Shown here piece by piece: positions 23,375 through 37,300 of a stretch of DNA of 64,000 bases. The stretch's first letter is position 1. The number at the start of each line of letters is the position of its first letter. The position numbers and the translations under genes are program-made. This DNA comes from Nyssa sinensis. Its lineage: Eukaryota; Streptophyta; Magnoliopsida; Cornales; Nyssaceae. The stretch spans positions 29,225,239 to 29,289,238 of the forward strand of contig CM018052.1 of NCBI GenBank assembly GCA_008638375.1, in the 5' to 3' direction. The notes beneath the pieces were generated by a model. The model made no database searches, was not told the origin of the DNA, and saw nothing but the letters and a program-made list of their open reading frames with translations.

Positions 23375-26300
23375 AGGCAACCCTTAACCATTTTATAGGA
23401 CCCCACCTGGCCGCGGCGCACATGATGGTCCGCATGGCTTGCATCAAAAGGCCGATGTGCATCAGATCAGTCTTATATGGTGGACCAGACAGCAGGGATC
23501 CACGTCAGTATAAGGTCAATTATTTGATCTATCGTCAATTACATAGATATACTCGAATGTTATGATATTATATATGCATTGGTGTTGGTGTTTTATCATT
23601 AAATTTTGGTTTTTTCCTATCACCATCTCGTGGGTGGGTGGGACCAGCACTAATGATATGACGGCACACTTGAAACGTGGCAATATCATGAGCGCGGATG
23701 TTTAGGTTTATCGGATGAGGTGGGACCTATTTGTTGCTTACCACACCACTGGAGGAGTCTTGTGTGGTTGTACAAGAAACAGATAAAATGTTTAGCAGAT
23801 TGAGATAGGAATGTCACGTATACGCGGCGCCCAGCCCACGGTTTTGCTTTTGAGGCAGTCGGACGAAATTGCCCATCCAGATTTACAGAGAGCAAGGGCT
23901 GTTTTGGTAATTTAAGTGTCAATTATTTTGGCCGAAGGATTTTTTTATTTTTTTAAAAAAAGAGGACAGCCTTTTATATATTTAAAATTTTTGAAAATGA
24001 ATTAAAATTTTGGATGAAAATAAGAAAAATAATAAATAAATATTAGCCTGCGTCAAATTTTTAAGGTATACTAATTTAAAAAATATTAAAATTTAAAATA
24101 TATAAAAATATTTTCTTAATTTTTTTATGAGGGGTTAGACTCCGTTCTAATCCACCAATACTCCGGTCCTTAGTGTTATTGTCTTTCGTAAATTTTATTA
24201 TTTTTATGAAATTATGAGAATTTTTCTTAAAACATAATATCATTTTTATGAAATTATGAGAATTTTTCTTAAAACATAATATCGGATAATAAAGTAAAAT
24301 GACTTCTCACTCAACCATGTGTTGCTGCTCTCACTAGAAGTACATAGGCTGCTCTTATCCCTACACATCATCTCTAATTGCATTTTCCGACTTCAAAATG
24401 TAATGATTGAATTAATTCATGTTTGGATTTTTACCAAACTTGAGTAATAAGGATGGTGATATTATTTTTATTTTATATTTTAATAAAATATAATTATGCT
24501 AATTTTATTTTAAATAATTACTTAAATATTAAATAAAATATTACTTATCTTATCTTATCTTACGTTCTTATCTCGTCAAACAAATATAATTTTATTGTGT
24601 TTTATTCAGCCATTGCTTCATGAAAATTCTAAACATGGTCTGCACTAAAGCTGTGGTGGTGACTCCTGTGCATTTAATGTCCACATTTTGGTACTAAATT
24701 TGCTCCTTCACCTTCAAGATGCAAGGTAAACCAAAATGGAGTCTTTAATCTTCATGACATGTCCAAACGCACCCTTACCCCATGCAGGGGATTTTGAGAT
24801 GAGATTACTGTCATTTTTTGGATTTTGAGATGAGATTACTGTTATTTTTGGATGGCATACATACATAACAAGATGTTTGATGCTTAGAAGGTAATCACAT
24901 AGATGAAGTAGATGGAAAATGTCATAAAGTAACAAGGATAGGGACATTTGTAAGGGCACAACTTTGCTTATCAAATCACATCACATTACGCATACATGAC
25001 AGAATATAGTGTCCGAACTATTTTTATTAAATGAGTCCTAGACATATTATCATATCCAAAAAGATTGTGGTCCAGTTTGGATCTGTCTAAATCATGACTA
25101 GATATTTTATTCCAAACAGAGTTAGGCTCTACCCCAATCGGACATTAGCTTGAACGTAACTTCATCTTGAACCTTATCGGGAACTCGGATAATTTTATTA
25201 AGTCAAGCCAATTCAAAATTTTAAAACTAATAATAAAAATCTTAATGACCTAAGGACTCATAGGGTGAAGACTCATTCCACCTACTTCTACTTAGGACCT
25301 TAACAACCCACCCACTGAAAGTTTGAATAAAGAATGCCTCAATATTGATTATTTGTTTGCAATCCAAAGAATAATATATATTGAAACATTGGTCATCATT
25401 TTTCAGGTTTTTCTTCCGATAAATTATTTAATAGAATGGTCACTCTGTATCACTATTTAATGTGGTGTTATTATCTCTCATAAACTTTATTATTTTTCTA
25501 AAATTATAAGAATTCTTTTTATCATAAATTTTGAAAATTTGATAGAATATATTAAAAACAATCACATCACATCATATAATGAATTAAAATGATCGTTCCA
25601 TGTATTTCTCCTCTTAATCATATGTGTTGTTGTTCTTATTAGAAGTACTTGGGCTACTCTATCATAATTAAGGAAAAATATTGATAAGGATTGATGAAAA
25701 TGATAAAGTTGTGAAAATGGTTGTCATGATCATGCATTTGTTTTTATGTCTCTCTTCCTTTTATAGATAAACCAAAACATATTTTATTAACAAATTGTAT
25801 TTGTCACTTTAAGGATTATGAATCTATGATTGGAATATACATTCAAACTCTTTATAATTAATATATATGAAAAATTTTAAAAAATTTAATTATTAAATTT
25901 TTCATACATTCATTAATTAACCAATAAGTATTTTTTAAGTGTAAATAATTTTCGATACAAAAATAATATTTTATACATAATTTTTTAACGATATTTTAAT
26001 TTTTCGTTAATTTGGATTGACATATAAAGGTATAAATTTTAGATTTTTTTTAATTATACTTTTATTGGTCGTAAATTTTTAAATTGAATTCCCCCTACGA
26101 AAATATAAAAATTGAAACTTTATTTTATTAATTTTATGCTTAAACCGGTCATGACTCCACATATAGTTCTCCACCATTTTAACAATCAAGTGGAACTCGA
26201 GTGGCTTATCCCTAATATCATTTCCCTTAATTAATTGTCCAAATTATGTACAAGGTCCAAAACTTTGATTCAGTGTTAATAGTTGAAAAATTAATATAAA

Positions 26301-26720
26301 AACGGGTGTGAATCCGGTATTGTGTAGTCTAAATTCACGGAAACAGAAGAATCTGTAATTTGTGTTACAAGTTTCGTGATTATAAATAATGTAGAGAGAT
26401 CTTTTAGTTTATAGCATGGTTATTCTTAGTTTTCACAATAAAAAACTAAGGGTTTGACGATAATTAGTCTAGAGAGAGTCTACAATATGTTCACTTATCT
26501 CATAACCACACATTTAGGAATATATAATATAGTTGAAATCGAATATAAAATTCAACCTCACTTATTATTATAAGAATTATAGTCTTATCTAAACTCTCCA
26601 CTCGCATTATGTGAATGCTCAAGTAAGTATAAGTTCGGCTCCAAACCGGCCCAAAATTTGCTAATAAATTTTAGGTAAGGAAGCTAGACACTCAGGAACT
26701 AGAAAATAAGCTTAAATTTT
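23375..26720. other. Intergenic, AT-rich, with a dispersed repeat in two copies
   Basis: No gene seen. Positions about 24150-24360 and 25435-25670 are diverged copies of the same sequence (TTTTATTATTTTTATGAAAT then AGAAGTACATAGGCTGCTCT-like words). The first copy also has an internal 42-bp tandem duplication (about 24198-24283). The segment at 23940-24130 has AAAATTTTG-rich sequence resembling the dispersed repeat at 3655-3880 in reverse orientation. Confidence 0.5.
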
Positions 26721-26734
26721 GGGTCTTCTAATAA

Positions 26735-27100
26735 GATTTTGCCTAGAATTTGGCTGGTTTGGTGCTGCAGCTATTGTGCTTTTTCAAATTGGCATTTTGG
26801 CTGCTTCTCTTCGTATAGCTGTTTCTCTCTTCTATGAGCTCTATTTCTGCAGTTTGTTTCGGTTAAAAGTGTTTCCGGTGCAGTTTGCGTTGCTGGTTCT
26901 TGTTTGTTTTTGGTTGATGTCTTGTGATTTGTAGTTTGGGTTTTGGTGTTTGTCCTCTTTTCGGGTCTCTGTTGTTGGGCCTTGGCCTGTGAGGGTTTGC
27001 TGGTTTTTTTTGGGTTTGGGTTTGTCATGATGCTTTGTTTTTTTTGTAGTTTTGTATATAGTTTTGGGTTAATAAATTTTAGATTACCAAAAAAAATAAT
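26735..27100 (+). mobile_element. 5'-truncated LINE-like 3' tail
   Basis: A GT/T-rich, CpG-poor block stands out from the AT-rich surroundings. It ends TTGGGTTAATAAATTTTAGA followed by TTACCAAAAAAAATAATG. Plant L1 elements commonly end with a G/T-rich 3' UTR and a (T)TACCAAAAAA-type tail. The 5' end is not definable and no ORF2 frame is present. The 71-codon frame at 26719 and the antisense frame at 26771-27028 are by-products of composition. Confidence 0.45.
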
Positions 27101-27178
27101 GTTATTTTATTAATTGCAAATAAACAGAAGTGAAAAAAAAAAATCTAGCACTAAGATAGCATAAAAAATTTCATATTT

Positions 27179-28200
27179 GCGCAAATCAATTTTTGACATG
27201 TGTCTTATATTTAAAATTAGAAAATTATCATTACATCATTTATTTTACATGTCAGAAATTGATATGCATGACTATAAAATTTCTCCATACTATCATGTTA
27301 CTAGACTTTTTACAGATTTTGTGGACAATAATCACACCAAAATTGCTCTCACCCTTTTTTTTTTCTTTGTTTATTCTTTTTCTTTCTTGAGAATCAGAAA
27401 GCTTTTAAGTTGATGTACTTGCTACAATTAATGTCATGTTTGACACAGTGAAATAAGCATTACAAGAATAATTATTCTAACTTTTTAATTATTCCTTATT
27501 CTTGTTTGGTATGATTAATAATATCTATTTCATGAAATGAATTTTCTATTGAAAATCATTTCAAGTATTTATTTGGCCTAAAAAAATAATTTTTATTTCA
27601 TTTCCATATAATAATCATTTCATTTCCACATTATTCTTTATTTTTGTTTGGTATGATTAATAGTACCTATTTCATGAAATGAATTTTCTATTGAAAATCA
27701 TTTTAAGCATTTATTTGGCCTAAAAAAGTAATTTGTATAGTTGCGCAAATCAATTTTTGATACATGTCTTATATCTTAAATTAGAAAATCATCATGACAT
27801 CATTTATGTCACATATCACAAATTGATATGCATGACTATGAAATTTCTCCATGCTACCATATTTCTAGACTTTTTATAGATTTTGTGGACAATAATCACA
27901 CCAAAATTGCTCTCACCTTTTTTGTTTCTTCATTTGTTCTTTTTCTTTTTTGAGAATCAGAAAGCTTCTGAGTTAATGTACTTACTAATTTTAACGTCAT
28001 CTTTGGCACGGTAAAATGGGATTACAAGAATGACTATTCTAACTTTTTCATTATTTTTATTTTTATTTGGTATGATTGAGAACACCTATTTTATAAATTG
28101 GGTTTTCCATTAAAAATTATTCCAAGTATTCATTTGATCTAAAAGAGTAATTTTTATTCCATTTTTCATCAATTTTCGTGTACTAAACATGATCTAAAGA
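27179..28200. repeat. ~565-bp imperfect tandem duplication with a nested ~155-bp repeat
   Basis: GCGCAAATCAATTTTTGACA at 27179 recurs as GCGCAAATCAATTTTTGATA at 27744, and collinear similarity continues through CAATAATCACACCAAAATTG and the AGAATCAGAAAGCTT stretch in both halves. Inside the first half, ATGAAATGAATTTTCTATTG occurs at about 27534 and 27677, showing a second, smaller duplication. The segment is non-coding. Confidence 0.8.
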
Positions 28201-30498
28201 TTTTAATTCTTTAGTCGCAGGCTCACAGCACATGAATATTAGGGTAAAATGTCAATCTACAATTCATCCGGTAAGGTTTTGAGTTTTTCTTCCATTATCT
28301 TATATTATTTTCTTTCTAATCAAGCAAAGCCGACCTCACACTCCAAAATCCAAGATTGGATGTCACTTAGACTTTACACGATTATGATGAAACACCGTGT
28401 AAGAAAACTCCAAAATTATTTAAGAATTTTTCTTTTCAATGAAAAATAAAGTCCAACCTAATTCATCTTCGACTAGAAAGTCATAAGTTATTAATCAGAT
28501 TGTTCTTTTATTATATGCTTGTACTATTATAATTGTGCACGCTTACACATTTTACAGATATGGCTGACTCCATACAATATGGGGCCTAAAACATAACTTA
28601 AATGAGGTTATTTTATTTTTTTAATAATAATTTATATATATATATTGTAATATAATAATTGTAATAGAGTGCAATACAAAAAAATATTAATTTTGAATAA
28701 AACTCTAATAATAGAGTTTTTACATAATACTACAAGTTGATCAAAGAAAATTACAAATATAAGATAACCTAACCACTATAAAATAATTATTCACATTTTT
28801 TTATATAAAACAAATAGCAAAAATGTGATTAATATGTAATAGGATAAACTAATAAAATTCACAAAATGCATAAGTTGGGTTATACAAAAAGACTATTCTT
28901 TTTTATCAAATACATTCCAAATGCAAAATATGCTTATAGTTGGGAAGAAAAATAATTGTTTTGTTAAAAACTTGCATTTCAATATTGGATCAGAAATATC
29001 AAAATATAACATTTTAATGTTCTAACATTACTGAAATTTAGGTTTAACGTGACTCAAATGACTTTTAGCATTACAAATACTCTTCACTTTTTTAATGGTG
29101 GAGCCGACATTGTTCACAAGATTTTTTTTTTAAAAAAGAGAAAGGTATGTAGTATGTGCATCGTCCTTACCCACAACTTTGGTGGAAGTGAAATACCAAG
29201 AAAATATTTATTTGCAGGTTTGGAGAGGTGATCGAATAAATTACTTTTTATGTTCTTGTAAAATCGGTATTTGGATAAATAGGAATGGGACTTCTATTTT
29301 CTTCTTCTTCTTTTTTTTTTTTCATTGAAAAACGTGCAATTTGTATTAAACTAGTGTTAGCATAATTTTTTGATTGCTGACAAGACAAGCGACTTGAAAA
29401 TTTGAGGCATGATTTTTCATTGTCTTGTGAAGATGAGATATGATCTGTGGGAAATAGATGAGGAAAGTCATGGGCCATGGTTAACTTGATGAAGCACATG
29501 GTTTTAAATCCCAGCTAACATCTTGTGGAATATGAAGAAGAACGGGGGAAGACTTGGGTATCTTTGGCGGAGTAATGTTTGGTTGCATATGTAGGTGTAT
29601 CTATGGTGTATTTTGTATGGGTATAAAATTTATGTGAATGTAATGGTGCGGGTCTCACGTTTATATAAGTATATGTATATCATATATGCACAAATACATG
29701 TGCTATGAAACACTACTCTCCCTTCGCGGCTCTGCTCCTTACAACTTTTGCACAAATTACAGCAATAAATTTGAAAGCTTTGGGAGGAGAAGGAAGGCAA
29801 CTTGTCCCTAGTGATTTTCAAAATGAAGAATGACATTCTTATTTATAAACTGTCCTAAATCTTTCATATTTACGTACGTCAGAAATTGAAATCATGACTT
29901 CTCTTTTATAAAAAAAACTCTTAATTTTCTTTTTTTTATAAACCCTCATATATTTATAATATACGAGGATATTATATTGATAACCCAACAAATTGTAATA
30001 GTGTACGAATTAATTTTGAATTTTGATTTCCATTGTACCTAAGATGAAAAACTAAATCCTAATACCTACCTTTTCAACATTCTTAAGCCAATAACAAAGG
30101 ACAATTAAAAGACCATTAAAAAAAAAATCAGACCCATATTAAAATTGTGTCTTGTTAAAAAAAAACAAAGGCCAAGATCCAAACACTTGCTCCTAATATC
30201 TACCTTTTTCACATTCTTAAGCCAATGACAAAGGACAATAAATAATATAAATAAATAAATAACTAGGACCCATATGCCTTGTTCCATAAAAGAAAAGTCA
30301 AAATCCAAAAGCATGTTATATGAGAGAGGAAAAAAGCATAAACTTTTATATTGTCTTGCTTAAATTGACTAATGACAGCTTGTAGATTTCTTCATTGTTT
30401 TTGCTTTTCACACTTGTTCCAACTTCACTCTCCTATTCTTAAACCATGGGAGTCCAACTTTTGATCAACCCACAAATCAAAGATAGTATATTATTGTG

Positions 30499-30573
<75 letters not shown>

Positions 30574-33447
30574 TTTGTGCTTTGATTTATTTTTCCCAAA
30601 TTCTGAATAATGAATCCAATTTATCCAAGTTCCATTGAAATTTCAAAAACAATATTGAAAAAGTTAATAAGAAATTTAAATTATTTAATCTCCCCCCAAA
30701 AAATTAATTTATATGATCATTTCTGAATTAAGGCCAAAATTTTTAAACTTAGGTTTAATCACAATCTAATTTAGAAATACCCTGATCAATTGAAAGTTTA
30801 ATTAACTCATGTGACAAAACTTGTCAATTTATCTTTTTAAGTTGGAGTATTATTGCATTAATTTGCAAGTTTATAGAAATACAAGAATTGAAGAGGCCAA
30901 TAATAAGCCAAACCAGCAAAACAACAATAATAAGAAGAAGAAGAAGGGAAGGAAAATGAGTGTCAGCATCATGAAATTGATGGCAAATGGTATTGATTCA
31001 GAGAATTAGTTGGAGTCCTTTTTGGATGATGCTGAGAGTAACAAATTCGACAATGAATGGTTCAATAACTTGATTAGACCTCTACCAAATTTGGAGGGGG
31101 CATTAATTTTTGGATTGTTAATGTGACATTCTTAAATAATAAGTATTTTGAATTCAAATTTTATACAAAAAAATTATTTTTAAATTTTTTCTTTAAAAAA
31201 TATTATTTTCAGATTTTTTTTTTCAAAAATATTTTTTCAAACACATTTCTGTTAGAATTTTTATTTTGTCTATTTTAATAATAGAAAACACTTTTTGAAA
31301 ACGCTTCCGAACCACAATAAATACGAGTTTAAGAAAGGAAGGAGGTGGGAATAACTTCATGAAACTATTTCTATACAACATGAATGCTACATAAATTTAA
31401 CTAGGGCAATCAAGATACCAATGCTTTAATGATCATCAGTGTTTTGCCAATACTTACAATCTTACCTTTCATTTAAAATGACAATGGTCCCCTCTCTGTG
31501 TTGGTGCCACCATTTGACTGAAATGTTGGTTTTGCCAATGATAGATACTCAAATACATAGCAAGCAACTCCATAAAATATATATAAACGGACGATCGTCT
31601 GAATGTCTAATACAAAGAAATCGTTTAAGTGATATCTGTCTGAATCCCGACAATTATACTACTTGAATAACAAATTGTTATCATTACTCAAACTCTATAT
31701 TTTAATACATAATTAATTTTCTACTTCATTATTATTATTATTATTATTATTTGTTTTGTTGGGGTTGAATGTATCTAAAAACCTTGAATATGTGAATAAG
31801 TGATGTGAAATTAATGGAGAGATTGTAAATATCTCAAACATTTAATATTTGTAGTTGAATCTCTTTTATATAAATTAACACCTTATTCTATTTACATACA
31901 ATAGATAAACTAATTTCCTTAAATATATATATATATATATATATATGCTAATGTTAATTGATCCCTTAATTGTTTATCTGGTGTTGTTAAAATAAAACAA
32001 TTGCATTTATGATCTAAGTTAATTACTTTGAATTTTTGTATGTCTGTCAATGTTACCTTTTGAATTATTAACATATTCTAACTTTCATTCAATTATTTTC
32101 TATTGCATTATTTATTCTATTTGATTTATTAGTTTATGTTATAATGTTTCTAAAATTCATACTATATTTTTCCCTGATACAAAACAATATTACTAATACA
32201 TTTAAGGTGTACCCTATATCAATTTTTTAGATGGCTTGATGGAAAGCAATAGAGTGATTAGCTTCTAAATTATATTATTGAAAAATTAATTGTTTAAGGA
32301 ATGTTTTTTTTTTTTTTTGATCGGTAATTGTTTAAGAAATGTTGTCGGTGTTTGGGGAGAACAGTCAGTGATATCAAATGTCAAAGTTAGGTGCAAAAAA
32401 AATTAAATTTATTACTTCAACAAAGAGAAGACTAGCGTTATAAATAAGTATGATCAAGCCAAGTCGGAACATTTTATTTAAGTTTGATTTATTAAAATAA
32501 AAAGAAATAAATTTTATTTAAATTTAATTGATTAATTAATTGAACTGATCATGAATTGAATTCAAATAATTTAATCTTTTATATAATATTATGTTACTTA
32601 TTAATTTATCGAATTAAATTTAATTAAAATATGATTAAATTTGATTTATTTTATCATACAAATAAATTGTCATAAATTTTAATCGAACCGGTGGCAAGAT
32701 AGACTCAAATAAACTGAAAGAAGGGTAAGAATGAAAATTGACAATATAAATAGTTTTTTTTTTTCTCTACTAAATTGTGGCATCTACAATTTTAAAGGAG
32801 TAATTGAATGGAGTAAGTAAGATGGTGCGGATTTGTGGCAGAGAGGCCATTTCTTAACTCTGATTCTGTTTATATTTGTCGCTCCCGATCCTGTCACACC
32901 CTCTTTAAAGCTTTATTCCAATTTCAATCTCGATTCCGTTTATATTTTCTAACTTCATCCTACCCCATTTTGAATCTTGATATATATATATATATATATA
33001 TATTTTAAGTAAGTTAAAATTTTTATTTTAATAAATAAATTATTTTTTTTTGTTAAAATAACTAATATAAGAAAAAATATATATACGTGTTATATAAAAA
33101 TCTTAAAATTAATTTTATATAGTACTGTTTATTAATAAATATAGTATATATAAAAATAAAAATAAAAAACTTAATATATAAACGAGATGAGATGGCTATC
33201 TCCCGAACTCGATTTGAATCTTATGAGATTTTAAAAATCACATCTTAACCCTGCTCCGATCCTATTTATGAGCCTTCTATACTCGTTCTATTAAAAGTAA
33301 GACATAACCATATAAATTATCATACCTAAAATTAAGAATAGCTAATAAGAGATTTATCTTTTGCTTTCTATATATTTTTAAGATTAGACATTAATCAAGA
33401 CTAATAATATGAACGTTTAACGAGTATCGAACGACGACTTTGCGTAC
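28201..33447. other. Gene-poor AT-rich spacer
   Basis: I see no supportable gene. The open frames here are short, unconserved in composition and mostly in T-rich or A-rich runs. Visible items are the microsatellite at 30501-30572, a (TTA)n run at about 31730-31750, and (TA)n runs at about 31925-31946 and 32980-33002. A pair of similar segments lies at about 30065-30115 and 30190-30240 (CATTCTTAAGCCAATAACAA type). Confidence 0.6.
30501..30572. repeat. Compound microsatellite (TC)27(AC)9
   Basis: A perfect TC dinucleotide run at 30501-30554 is followed directly by AC repeats at 30555-30572. It is likely length-polymorphic. Confidence 0.97.
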
Positions 33448-33542
33448 GAAGGAAGAATTAAGTCGGTTCTCACCGATTGAATACCTCTTTTGCAAAAATA
33501 TATATATATATAGAAGGAAGAATTAAGTCGGTTCTCACCGAT
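33448..33542. repeat. 30-bp direct repeat upstream of the DUF616 gene
   Basis: The same 30 bases (GAAGGAAGAATTAAGTCGGT... ending CACCGAT) occur at 33448-33477 and 33513-33542, separated by 35 bp containing a (TA)n run. They lie about 370-465 bp upstream of the TATA-like element of the following gene. Confidence 0.9.
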
Positions 33543-33913
33543 GCTTTCTGTTAGTGACGTCATCATCGGTTAGAAATTGCCAAGTGGCTCGCAATGGTTT
33601 AGATAGCACAATCAAGTGACACCGCCAATGGTAAGACATCACCATCTAGAACAAAACGCATACGGCGCACATTAGGATAGAACATTTTTTGGGGGTGATT
33701 TACACGATATATTTTGGTATATGGAATGATATAAATATACGATGAATTTCTCGAAGATGTCATAGAAAAAAAATTAAAAAAAAAATCCCATATGCAAGGA
33801 ACTCGTAAACCGTGATCTCAGATTTGTTCCCGCACTTTGATTTCCACAAACCCTAGATTTACGCACAAAAAACACTTGAAACCAATTACGTAACCTGTCT
33901 CGATTTCGGAGTT

Positions 33914-33922
33914 CTATATATC
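33914..33922 (+). promoter_or_regulatory. Possible TATA box of the DUF616 gene
   Basis: CTATATATC lies about 430 bp before the start codon, followed by a pyrimidine-rich stretch. The 5' leader may contain an intron (a GTGAG-type donor follows at about 33939). The site is the best candidate in a region with other AT-rich words, so confidence is low. Confidence 0.3.
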
Positions 33923-34299
33923 ACTTTGCTTTGATCTGTGAGTGCATTTCTGTCTTTTCTTAGATTAGTTTTGAGTTGATTTTGGATGCTTAGTTGAAAT
34001 TCAATGGTGGGTTTTGATTGGTGAATTGAATGAATGTGTTTGTTCCGTTGTGGTGGCGGCTGTGGTTACATAGTTGATGTGTATATATTGATTTGTTTGC
34101 ACCTACTTGTATTTGTTATTGCTCGGAAAGGGAAATTTTAATTGGGTTTTAAGTTTAAGAGTTGGTAATAGAGTTATTTGTTCGTGGATTCGTCTCATTT
34201 GATTAATTTAGTGGAAACTGTGGAATGCCTCTAACTTTGGGGCTAATTTGGTGAACTGGGTCTAAATTTGGAGGTGAGAGCGATTACAGTTGGGTGTGA

Positions 34300-34355
34300 A
34301 TGAGACGAGGAGGGCGATGAGAGGGGAAGTTGAGGGTTTGAAGGGACAACAATGA
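34300..34355 (+). promoter_or_regulatory. Two chained upstream ORFs overlapping the main start
   Basis: uORF1 (34300-34320) encodes MRRGGR. Its TGA overlaps the ATG of uORF2 as ATGA at 34317-34320. uORF2 (34317-34355) encodes MRGEVEGLKGQQ. Its TGA overlaps the main start codon, again as ATGA at 34352-34355. If this stretch is in the mature leader, translation of the DUF616 protein would depend on leaky scanning or on stop-start reinitiation. Confidence 0.6.
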
Positions 34356-37300
34356 CTACAGTGTCATTGGGCCTACGATCAGGAAGTTATGGATCATTGC
34401 AACAACAGATTCAAAACGGTGTGTTGCCAATACAGACGACGCCGCCTGTTTCTGCCCGTAAGCCCTCTAAAATGTTCAAAGAGAGGGAGAGATTGTTTCG
34501 TTGGATCTACAAATTCGCCGGCCGCAAGAAGGTTGGAATGCTGTTCTTGTGTGTTGTTTCCGCCGCGATTTTTGTATGGGTATTGTACGTAGGCAAAGGT
34601 TTGATGTCCTATCCTTATATCTCTTTTCTAGAAATTCTCTCTACTTGATTCTAACTTAATCATAACTAACTTAGTTTGATCAGTTTTTTAATAAGAAAGC
34701 TGTGAAAAAGATTAAACTTTTATTTCAATCCCTTTATGGTAAGTACTGCATTATTTGATTCTAGCTGAAGCAACCATAATATATATGAAATAATTAATTT
34801 GATCAATTTTAGTAAGGAAGCTTGGAAAAGATTAAGGTTATACTTCAATTTTGAAATTTAATGACCCTTGCGATGGTCAAGCTTAAACCTTTGTATATTT
34901 CTGGCTATCATTTATCTCATCTCTTTGAGTGTAGGAATACATATTCAAAGCTCCAGTCAGTCTGTGCTTCACACTTAATGTGCAATTCTGGTGAAACGTG
35001 CAGAGAAAGAAGTGGATCTCTATTTGGTGTCCCAGTGGTTAATACTCATGGCATTGACCCTATTGAATGTTTTGATTGTAGAAATTATGCACTGGATTGA
35101 AAACTTTTTCCATTTATGTTTTGCCCCATGTATGTTCAAGGTCATTTAGTGATTGAAATTTCCATATAACGTTTGTTTTTAGATTAGAAAATTTATTTTG
35201 AACAGTCTTGGCCCCTATTAATCTTCTACTCTTATTAGCTACAATGGTAATTGAATTTATCCCGCGTCTGTAGACATTTACCCAAATGTCAATTTTTTCC
35301 CCTTGAGGTCTCAAATGTGACCTTTCTACATGCTCTTCATGACATACCTCAATTTTGGATTAGTTGTTTTTTATTTCTTAAAACTTTAACTGAGAGAGGA
35401 TATGAGTTCTGCAATTGGGCTTTTTCTCTAGGTGAAGAAACACAGGAAGGTGATCGTATTGAGAGAATCAGACTTAATGACAGCTTGCCTTTAAATTATC
35501 CTGAATCATCGCCAACATATGGAGAACAAAGTAATGATAAGAACATTTCTTCTTTTCAAAGAACTGGAACTATAGAACTGCCTCCTCCTCCTGATCCTGA
35601 ATCATTGCCAACATATGCAGAACAAGGTAATGATAAGGTCATTGTTTCTTCTTTGGGAAGAAATGGAAGTATAGCACTGCCTCCTCCTCCTCCTGCATAC
35701 TTTACAGGTTACATCCTTCCTCCTGGGAATCCGTGTGAGAGTTTCACATTGCCTCCCCCACCAGCAGATAAAAAAAGGACTGGTCCACGTCGTAAGTTTG
35801 ATTTTATAATTTTTGGGGTTTTATATTAATTATTTTTGCAAAACATTATGCTGTTGAGTCATTGTTACGAGATATTCACACATGTGTGCATAATGTATTA
35901 GAACACAAGTATATAAACTATAGTATCTATGTGATTAGAATAGTAATGAAGTTGATTTTTAACTACAATGCTTTCTCGTTTTTCTGTGTTTCAGCATGTC
36001 CGGTATGCTACCTTCCAGTGGAAGAAGCTATTGCCTTGATGCCAAATGCCCCATCATTTTCTCCTGTGATAAAAAATTTAACCTATATTCATGAAGAAAA
36101 TCTTACTAGAAGTGAATTCGGAGGCTCAGACTTTGGTGGATATCCTTCTCTGAAGCATAGGAATGATTCTTATGACATAAGAGAGTCAATGAGTGTGCAC
36201 TGTGGGTATGATAATTTTTTCACAGGACAATTTTATCTGACATACTTATTTAACTACTAATGGTTGTTTGCCTTGAAAATTTTTCCTGGATTATCTTTTC
36301 TCTTTCAAATTATTCACTTGTTATAATACATAATAGTAGGGCTTCCTCTGGCCATTCTCTCATTTGTGTTCATTGTAAAAATGGTCGATACATATGTACA
36401 TCACAGATTTGTCAGAGGAATTAAGCCTGGACGTCAGACAGGATTTGATATTGATGATCCTGACCTTATTGAGATGGAGCAGTGTGACGGAGTTGTTGTT
36501 GCATCAGCAATATTTGGTACTGCTCTTTAAAGCCCATTTTAAAATTTTATTCTATGTTTAAACTTGTGGGTTGCTTTTCTAATGAACACATTGTTGACCA
36601 GGAGCCTATGATTTAATACAACAGCCAAAGAATATAAGTGAGGCTGCGAAGAAAAATGTCTGCTTCTTTATGTTTGTGGATGAAGAAACAGAAGCTTTTC
36701 TGAGAAACTCTAATGAACTGAACAGTAGCAAGAGGATTGGGTTATGGAAAATTGCTGTTGTCCATAACCTGCCGTACACTGATCCTAGACGCAATGGGAA
36801 GGTAAATGTTCTAATTTTAGCCAGTGCATTTTTTAAATCTAGATCAGTGTTTGGCTTATGGGCAGTCACTTTGCTAGTATTGATAGCTATGGATTATAAA
36901 GCATGTACAAAGTTCTTCTGTTTTGTCAATATTATTTTTTAAGATAAATGCATAGGGATAGCATATTGTCAAATACTGTTGATTCTTTTCATGCTTTAGA
37001 ATATCAGAAAGCTGTCTCTCTTTTTTCCTGGTAAGTATCAGAAAGCTTTCATGTTGGCTAACATTGTATCCTGTCAACTGATTTTCGGGGACGTGCACAG
37101 AAGTAAGAATCTCATTAATTTGATATATCATAGGTATTTAAATATACAGGACAAGTAAAGAGATGTTTTCTTGTTGTTTTTACATATTGAAAAAAGAAGA
37201 AGAAAAAAACATAGATGTTATCAGCTTTGTGCATACTTTTATTCTGAAAACAATGTTGGTAAGAGTAAAATTCATGATTTGTATCTTTCTAAACTTCCAC

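Noticed and set aside
35862..36260. 132-codon frame taken as a separate gene
   Set aside because: Its second half is exon 3 of the DUF616 gene; the first half is intron with no family similarity.
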